From Bacillota bacterium (GTDB lineage: Bacteria > Bacillota > Clostridia > Oscillospirales > Acutalibacteraceae): a stretch of DNA of 64,000 nucleotides. This document shows positions 59,214 through 64,000 of the stretch, piece after piece (position 1 is the stretch's first letter; each line of letters opens with the position of its first letter). Made by a program: the position numbers and the translations under genes. Under the pieces are notes generated by a model. It did not search any database and was not told where the DNA came from. It was given only the letters and a program-made list of their open reading frames with translations. The stretch covers positions 1 through 64,000 of the forward strand of contig JAEYPT010000006.1 of the NCBI GenBank assembly GCA_023410445.1, given 5' to 3'.

Positions 59214-61289
59214 TTAATCTGCGGACAACGGCTGCCCGGCGAATTCTGTTTCCGCAGACGGCAGAAGAGCCAGCGCCTCCAGCTGCGTTTTCAGTGACTG
59301 CGCCAGACCGTCCAGCTCGCTGCTTGCGGCCGCGCTTTCCTGTGCTGTGGCCGATGTGGTGCGCACCACACTGGAAATCTGGCCGACGCTTACGTTGACC
59401 TGCTCCATCGCATGTGCTTCCTCGTCAGTCGTCGAGGTAATCTGACGCATCTGTGCGGCCATTTTACGGACCACCTCAATGATGGACTGCAGCGATTGAG
59501 CCGTCTGCTCAGCGTCTTTCCTTCCGTCGCCCACCGCAAGGATCGTATCCTCAATCAGGGAGGAAGTCACTTTGACTGCTTCCGCACTCTTATTAGCGAG
59601 ATTCCGCACCTCATCCGCGACAACGGAAAAGCCCTTTCCGGCTTCCCCGGCTCTCGCAGCCTCAACCGCGGCGTTCAGGGCAAGAATATTGGTCTGGAAA
59701 GCGATATCCTGAATCGTCTTAATGATCTTTTCGATTTTCCCGGAGGATTCGTCGATGCGCGACATGGCCGCAACCATCCGCTCCATCTGTTCGCTTCCGC
59801 GCGTCACTTCCTCCATGGCATGTTCCGAAAGTCCGGCCGCAACCGAGGCGTTTCTGGCGCTCTTTTCCACTTTTTGGGCAATCGTATTCAGCGAAGCGGA
59901 AAGCGCCTCAATTGTCTCCGCCTGCTCCTCGGAGCCCTGCGAAAGTGACTGCGACCCATCCGACACCCGTCTGGCGCCGTCCGCCACCTGATCGGACATT
60001 TCCATAATATTGCGGAACAGGACGTTCAGGGAATCAACGATCGTATTCAGTGCTTCCTTGATCGCCACAAAATCTCCCTTGTAATTCTGCGTGATCTGAG
60101 CGGTAAAGTTCCCCTGTGCCATATTGTTGAGCACACCGGAAATCTCCAGAATATACCCGTTGAGCGAGTTCACAGTATTTTCAAAGGAGCCTGAAAGCTT
60201 TTGAATTTCATCTCCGCTGCGGATCTGCGGCACCTGCGTGTGCAGGTCGCCCTCGGCGAGGGTTTCGATGCGGCCGACCAGAGACAGAACCGGCCGAACG
60301 ATCGGCGAGGCGATGGCGCCCGCAAAAATAATGGAGAGCAGCAGGAACAGCAGAATCAGGCCGAGCGTAATGTAAATGGCCTTATACAGGTCGCCCATCA
60401 TTTCGCTCTGCACCGCAACCGCCGCAACCGACCAGCCGTCCATTTGACTCACCGGCGCATAAGCGGCATAATCCTGGTTTCCCGCGAAGCTGATCGCCAT
60501 TCCCCCGGAGCCGTTCGCCGTCATTTTCTTCGTCAGTGCGCCCACGTCGGCGTAGGAGGCGTCTTTTTTGCTCAGATCCAGATAATTTACGGTGTTTAAA
60601 ACAGTTTTCAGGTCTTTATCCGCAAGAACGTTGCCGGTCTTTGATACCACAAAGCCGAAACCGTTTTTCCCAATCGTCATATCCTCAATAATGCTGTTAA
60701 CCGTTTTCATGCTTAAAAAGCACATGACTACTCCGTCGCTCCGGAAAGAGTTGTTGATTCTGGCCGCGACTACCATCACCTTGGTCAGATCGGATTTTTC
60801 ATTCAGGGCCGATGTATACTGACTTGAAACGTAAACGGAGCCGTTTTCCACAGCCTTAAAGCATTCGGTATCGCGGATATTCTGCCCGTCGAGAGTCTTT
60901 CCGCTTTGATCGGCTACCATGATCTTATAAAAGCCGTAAGTATCGGCCAGCTTCGCCAAGGTTTTCCGTTTGACCACATCGATGCTGGAAGGATCGGAAA
61001 TGGCGTCGTCCCCCGCGATGGCCTGTGCGCCCAGTTTATATTTTTCCATGGCGTTCCCCACCGCCACGCTGTAAGCCTTCGCCGCGGTGGAAACCTGCTT
61101 TTCCATGCTGTTATAAGACGTCTGGTACAGGAGTCCGATGGTAATTGCCCCAAACGCAACGCAGATTCCCATGGAGATTGCCGCAATTCGGGAAAACAGC
61201 TTCCGCTTCATGTTTTTCTGCCTGGAGGAACGCCCGGCGCCCCCGCTGGAACGTAAATCACTGCGTGCTAGTGAAACAGCCTTTTTCAT
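59214..61289 (-). CDS. Methyl-accepting chemotaxis protein
   Basis: The 691-residue receptor has a basic N-terminal cytosolic stretch of about 28 residues before TM1 (about 33-57), a double-Cache-like extracellular domain (about 58-300), TM2 (about 305-330), a HAMP domain and a signalling helix bundle with the invariant hairpin IAFQTNILALNAAVEAARAGEAGKG near 545-570 and SVVADEVRNLANKSAEA after it. Cache domains bind amino acids or organic acids. No C-terminal CheR-tethering pentapeptide is present. The ATG at 61289 has GAGGAGA upstream; a TTG two codons earlier is less likely. Separate transcription unit from cheB, with a structured leader. Confidence 0.93.
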   Translation of the reverse strand: MKKAVSLARSDLRSSGGAGRSSRQKNMKRKLFSRIAAISMGICVAFGAITIGLLYQTSYNSMEKQVSTAAKAYSVAVGNAMEKYKLGAQAIAGDDAISDPSSIDVVKRKTLAKLADTYGFYKIMVADQSGKTLDGQNIRDTECFKAVENGSVYVSSQYTSALNEKSDLTKVMVVAARINNSFRSDGVVMCFLSMKTVNSIIEDMTIGKNGFGFVVSKTGNVLADKDLKTVLNTVNYLDLSKKDASYADVGALTKKMTANGSGGMAISFAGNQDYAAYAPVSQMDGWSVAAVAVQSEMMGDLYKAIYITLGLILLFLLLSIIFAGAIASPIVRPVLSLVGRIETLAEGDLHTQVPQIRSGDEIQKLSGSFENTVNSLNGYILEISGVLNNMAQGNFTAQITQNYKGDFVAIKEALNTIVDSLNVLFRNIMEMSDQVADGARRVSDGSQSLSQGSEEQAETIEALSASLNTIAQKVEKSARNASVAAGLSEHAMEEVTRGSEQMERMVAAMSRIDESSGKIEKIIKTIQDIAFQTNILALNAAVEAARAGEAGKGFSVVADEVRNLANKSAEAVKVTSSLIEDTILAVGDGRKDAEQTAQSLQSIIEVVRKMAAQMRQITSTTDEEAHAMEQVNVSVGQISSVVRTTSATAQESAAASSELDGLAQSLKTQLEALALLPSAETEFAGQPLSAD

Positions 61290-61457
61290 AATCAATTCTC
61301 CTCGCCTTTATTGGGGAGCAAATCTCCCCACGGTCTTCGGGCGAAACCCAAAGCCGTATTGGTGCAAAGTCACAGGACGCTTTTCGGTCCGTAGCGGCCG
61401 AAGTCCGGAGAATTGCTGCAGTTAGAAGTTTAATTGTTATAAAAAAGTAAAAAGTAT
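61290..61457 (-). other. Structured leader region of the chemoreceptor gene
   Basis: On the minus strand three hairpins precede the ribosome site: GGAC-TTCGG with CCGAA-GTCC (about 61376-61407), CTTTGGG with CCCGAAG bounded by ACGG/CCGT (about 61331-61356), and TGGGGAG with CTCCCCA (61312-61330). No clear promoter hexamers are seen. Read on the opposite strand, part of it resembles a c-di-GMP-I riboswitch core. Confidence 0.45.
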
Positions 61458-61495
61458 CCGTTCGAATTATTCCTTTAAGGAAGTCATGCGAACGG
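61441..61495 (-). terminator. Terminator of the che operon
   Basis: CCGTTCG and CGAACGG (61458-61495) with an inner TTCC/GGAA stem, followed on the minus strand by two T runs. Confidence 0.8.
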
Positions 61496-61583
61496 GTGCT
61501 GCTTTACTATTGCGATCTTGTTTGGAATCAGTAGATTCTCCGTTGTATGCCACTTTCGGACACGTTTTTGCTGTACTCGGATT

Positions 61584-61613
61584 GAATTCCGGCCCCAGGA
61601 GGAGCCGGAATTC
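61584..61613. repeat. Perfect inverted repeat just downstream of cheB
   Basis: GAATTCCGGC and GCCGGAATTC (10 bp, perfect) flank ten bases. It begins 14 bases beyond the cheB stop. It has no T run on either side, so it is more likely an mRNA 3' end stabiliser or protein site than a terminator. Confidence 0.6.
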
Positions 61614-61626
61614 CTATCTACGTTTT

Positions 61627-62628
61627 TCAGGTGTACTGGCGGATCAGGATCCCGGCGATATCCTTGCAGGCGGCCTGCACGGAAACGGCTCCGATGTCCT
61701 TTGCAACCATCGGCATTCCGTACACAACGCAGGATTCACGGTCCTGCCCAATGGTAAAAGCGCCCGCTTCCTTCATTTTCAACAGGCCTTCCGCGCCGTC
61801 TTTCCCCATACCGGTCAGGATCACACCCGTGGCGTCGGCACCTGCCGCGGCGGCTACGGACTCAAAAAGAACTCCGACGGAAGGACAGTGACCGTTTACC
61901 CGCTCGCCCTCCCCGCATTTTACATAATAGCCCTGGGAATCCCGTTTCAGCACCATATGCTTTCCGCCCGCGGCGACCAGCGCCGTGCCCGGAAGAACGC
62001 GGTCCCCATCCTCCGCTTCGGTAACTTTCAGCTGGCTAATGGTATTCAGCCGGTCCGCATACATTTTTGTGAATCCGGGCGGCATATGCTGAACAATGAC
62101 AATTCCCGGCAGAGTCGGGGGAAGCTGGCGGATAATTTCCGCCGTCGCCTCGGTTCCGCCCGTGGAAGCGCCGATCGCGATGATATGCCGCCCATCGCCG
62201 GTCAATTTGGGAATCGGCGGCACACGGGTAACCGACGGTTGAGTTGAGATTTTAATTTTAACGCAGATTTCATTGCAGAACGTGGAAAAATCATTTTGGT
62301 TTTTCGGGTCCGGCAGCCTGACAAAATCCGGGCTTCTCTTTCGATGAAGCAACGGAAAGTCCGACGCCTGCCCGCCGGCAATAATAAAGGGATATTTCCC
62401 ATCCGGATCCAAAAACGTCACGAGCTCTGCTGCCCGGGCGGTACGTTGCTCCGCTTTCAGCACGACGGCGTCGGCGGAAGACTCATCCAGAAAACGCTTT
62501 GCCTCTTTCGGGTCGGTGACAATTCCGACAACCTTTACTCCGCGGTCTCCACTCATAGCCTCCCGCAATGCCGGGCCGAACGTTCTGGATTCATCCATAA
62601 TCAACACTCGGATCGGATTAAAAGGCAT
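61627..62628 (-). CDS. cheB: Chemotaxis methylesterase CheB with degenerate receiver domain
   Basis: CheB removes methyl groups from chemoreceptors. The 333 residues have an N-terminal receiver (about 5-115) and a C-terminal methylesterase with an intact Ser-His-Asp triad: IGASTGGTEA near 153-162, VIVQHMPPGF near 177-186 and ILTGMGKDGAEG near 275. The receiver keeps an acidic pair as Asp12-Glu13, but the phospho-acceptor position in the VVLKA strand is Lys58 instead of Asp, and the conserved Ser/Thr and Lys positions also differ. It is therefore unlikely to be activated by CheA phosphotransfer in the usual way. Downstream of cheR with a 5-base gap. Confidence 0.92.
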   Translation of the reverse strand: MPFNPIRVLIMDESRTFGPALREAMSGDRGVKVVGIVTDPKEAKRFLDESSADAVVLKAEQRTARAAELVTFLDPDGKYPFIIAGGQASDFPLLHRKRSPDFVRLPDPKNQNDFSTFCNEICVKIKISTQPSVTRVPPIPKLTGDGRHIIAIGASTGGTEATAEIIRQLPPTLPGIVIVQHMPPGFTKMYADRLNTISQLKVTEAEDGDRVLPGTALVAAGGKHMVLKRDSQGYYVKCGEGERVNGHCPSVGVLFESVAAAAGADATGVILTGMGKDGAEGLLKMKEAGAFTIGQDRESCVVYGMPMVAKDIGAVSVQAACKDIAGILIRQYT

Positions 62629-62633
62629 GGCGT

Positions 62634-63437
62634 TTATCCTTTCTGATAAATGGAAGGTTCAATATATTTGAAAGCAACCGTTTCGCGCTGCACGGTTTCG
62701 GAATGACCGATAAACAAATATCCACCGGGTTTGAGGATTTGATAGAACTTGGAAATCAGCTCGTTCTTCGTCTGCTGGTCAAAATAAATCATGACGTTGC
62801 GGCAGAAGATCAAATCAAACTTTTTCTGGAACGGGAACGGGTCCATCAGATTAAACCGCCGGAAAATGACTTCCTTCCGGATTTCTTCCGACAGCTGAAA
62901 CGTCTGTTCCTCCACCTTTTTGAAATAGCGGCGCTCCCAGGTGTCCGGAATATTCCGCAGGGATTCCTGTGAATAAATGCCGATCTGCGCGCTTTCCAGC
63001 ACCTGCGTGGAAATATCGGTCGCGAGAATCCGGTAATCCCAAGTGTTGCCCACCCCGAAATAATCCTTCATAACCATAATGGTGGTGTAGGCTTCTTCCC
63101 CCGTGGAGCACCCTGCGCTCCAGATGCGCAGGGTCTTGTCGGGATTGGCCTGTTCCATTTCCGGCAGAAGCCGCTTTTTCATGAACTCAAAATGAGCGGG
63201 CTCCCGCATGAAATAGGTATGGTTGGTCGTCAGCTTGTTGAGCAGCGTGTTAAGCTCCTCCGGGCCTCCCTTTTGCAGCAATTCAAAGTAATCCGTAAAG
63301 CTTGAAAGCTTTTTTTCGGTGAGCACGGAAAACATGCGGGCCTCAATCAGCAGGCGTTTTTTACTGAGATTAATACCGAAATTTCCGCGGATATAATCCA
63401 CAAGCTGGTTAAATTCTTTATCGCTTAAATGTATCAT
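62634..63437 (-). CDS. cheR: Chemotaxis protein methyltransferase
   Basis: CheR methylates glutamates of chemoreceptors with S-adenosylmethionine. The 267 residues show the N-terminal helical domain (LSDKEFNQLVDYIRGNFGINLSKK read to about residue 27), the TTNHTYFMREPAHFEF segment near 69-84, the SAM loop RIWSAGCSTGEEAYT near 103-117, ILATDISTQVLESA near 137 and DLIFCRNVMIYFD near 208-220. Length is typical. It lies between cheA and cheB in the minus-strand che operon; GGAGG precedes its start. Confidence 0.96.
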   Translation of the reverse strand: MIHLSDKEFNQLVDYIRGNFGINLSKKRLLIEARMFSVLTEKKLSSFTDYFELLQKGGPEELNTLLNKLTTNHTYFMREPAHFEFMKKRLLPEMEQANPDKTLRIWSAGCSTGEEAYTTIMVMKDYFGVGNTWDYRILATDISTQVLESAQIGIYSQESLRNIPDTWERRYFKKVEEQTFQLSEEIRKEVIFRRFNLMDPFPFQKKFDLIFCRNVMIYFDQQTKNELISKFYQILKPGGYLFIGHSETVQRETVAFKYIEPSIYQKG

Positions 63438-63470
63438 GCTGCCTCCTGATTACTGATATAAGGGGGGCGC

Positions 63471-64000
63471 TCAGTTTGTTGCATAGAGGTTCTGTACGTT
63501 CAGAATCAAACTGATGCTGCCGTCGCCGAGGATGGCGCACCCGTCGATGCCGGATTTCCGCACCTGGAACTGATTCAGATAAGCGGGCAGGGGCTTTACG
63601 ACAACCTGCTGCTCACCGAGAAGCGCGTCGGCAAAAATGCAGAACGATTTTTCATGAGTGCCGACCAGAATCATAATTCCCCCGTCGATGCTCTGCACCT
63701 GCGTATCAATATTATAAGCCTGATGCAGGCGGATCACCGGGTAATACTGGTTGCGAACCATGATGATCTCATGCATGTCCGTATCGTACATAATATTGTC
63801 GTCGCTCGCCTTGAAGGACTGGAGAATGTTCTTGATCGGAATGGTAAACATCGTATCACCGACGGAAATCTTCATTCCGTTTACAATCGCAAGCGTCAGG
63901 GGAATCTTGAAGATCGTCTTCATTCCCTTGCCGGGTGTGCTTTCGATGCTGACGTCGCCACCGATATTCTCAACGTTGGCCTTTACGACGTCCATTCCAA
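63471..64000 (-). CDS. cheA: Chemotaxis histidine kinase CheA, C-terminal part (cut by window edge)
   Basis: Only the last 175 or so residues are in the window; the frame runs off the right edge, so start and true length are unknown. The visible part begins in the ATPase domain at GMDVVKANVENIGGDVSIES, with the G2-box-like GKGMKTIFKIPLTLAI, and continues into the CheW-like P5 regulatory domain (TMFTIPIKNILQSF, HEIIMVRNQYYPVIRL, CIFADALLGEQQVVVKPLP, and a final ILGDGSISLILNVQNL). It heads the visible che operon cheA-cheR-cheB. Confidence 0.94.
   Translation of the reverse strand, partial: GMDVVKANVENIGGDVSIESTPGKGMKTIFKIPLTLAIVNGMKISVGDTMFTIPIKNILQSFKASDDNIMYDTDMHEIIMVRNQYYPVIRLHQAYNIDTQVQSIDGGIMILVGTHEKSFCIFADALLGEQQVVVKPLPAYLNQFQVRKSGIDGCAILGDGSISLILNVQNLYATN

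Noticed and set aside
61486..62247. 253-codon plus-strand ORF opposite cheB
   Set aside because: Overlaps cheB and its terminator; no independent support.
1..64000. CRISPR array, prophage, insertion sequence, rRNA or tRNA genes
   Set aside because: No regularly spaced repeats, transposase or integrase motifs, or tRNA-like segments were recognised by reading the intergenic regions; a tRNAscan or IS search was not possible.

Overview
The window looks like part of a chromosome from an anaerobic, spore-forming, chemotactic member of the Clostridia, plausibly an Oscillospirales/Ruminococcaceae-type organism with moderately high GC. The assignment rests on gene content: a SpoIID/LytB protein, a spore-coat transglutaminase (Tgl), Firmicutes-type promoters (TTGACA-N17-TATAAT class) with strong AGGAGG sites, a CymR-like Rrf2 regulator, and glycine cleavage genes behind a tandem glycine riboswitch. 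The species call is inference. I recognised no rRNA, tRNA, CRISPR array, insertion sequence or prophage; the window reads as core and accessory chromosome.

Layout. 0-17 kb is mostly minus strand: a secreted Ig-like protein, gap (GAPDH), citrate synthase coupled to a membrane protein, a SpoIID/LytB protein (+), an AlgI/AlgJ-type O-acetylation pair, a 946-residue surface protein behind a consensus promoter, and a MORN-repeat protein paired with a ComEC-like metallo-beta-lactamase protein. 17-27 kb (+): trmL, the glycolytic operon pgk-tpiA-gpmI, a small membrane protein, glnK-amtB, an orphan peptide-binding lipoprotein, and a Cys-rich protein translationally coupled to tgl. 27.8-33.5 kb (+): a structured leader RNA between a near-consensus promoter and an intrinsic terminator, then an operon of D-amino-acid aminotransferase, D-glutamate cyclase-type protein, pxpB, pxpC, a second D-glutamate cyclase family protein and pxpA. 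33.5-39.6 kb (+): tandem glycine riboswitch and gcvT-gcvH-gcvPA-gcvPB-lpd.

39.6-50 kb holds a metal ABC transporter (-) with a Fur-family-type operator, an AmmeMemoRadiSam pair (+), an anchored hypothetical protein (-), an RlmI-like methyltransferase, MltG, a MATE exporter and a Crp/Fnr regulator. 50-57.4 kb holds VOC-sbcD-sbcC and cysK-tcdA (-), the latter divergent from a CymR-like regulator. 57.4-64 kb holds an AEC transporter, an UlaG-like hydrolase and a chemotaxis cluster (mcp, cheB, cheR, cheA; minus strand, cheA cut by the window edge).

The most notable items are: the D-glutamate/5-oxoproline operon, which carries as separate genes the two domains fused in animal D-glutamate cyclase, and its leader RNA; the Cys-rich partner of Tgl; an 83-residue C-terminal module shared as tandem pairs by two large secreted proteins; a CheB whose receiver lacks the phospho-accepting Asp; a PII protein with Phe at the uridylylation position 51; and an intrinsic terminator immediately after the citrate synthase promoter.
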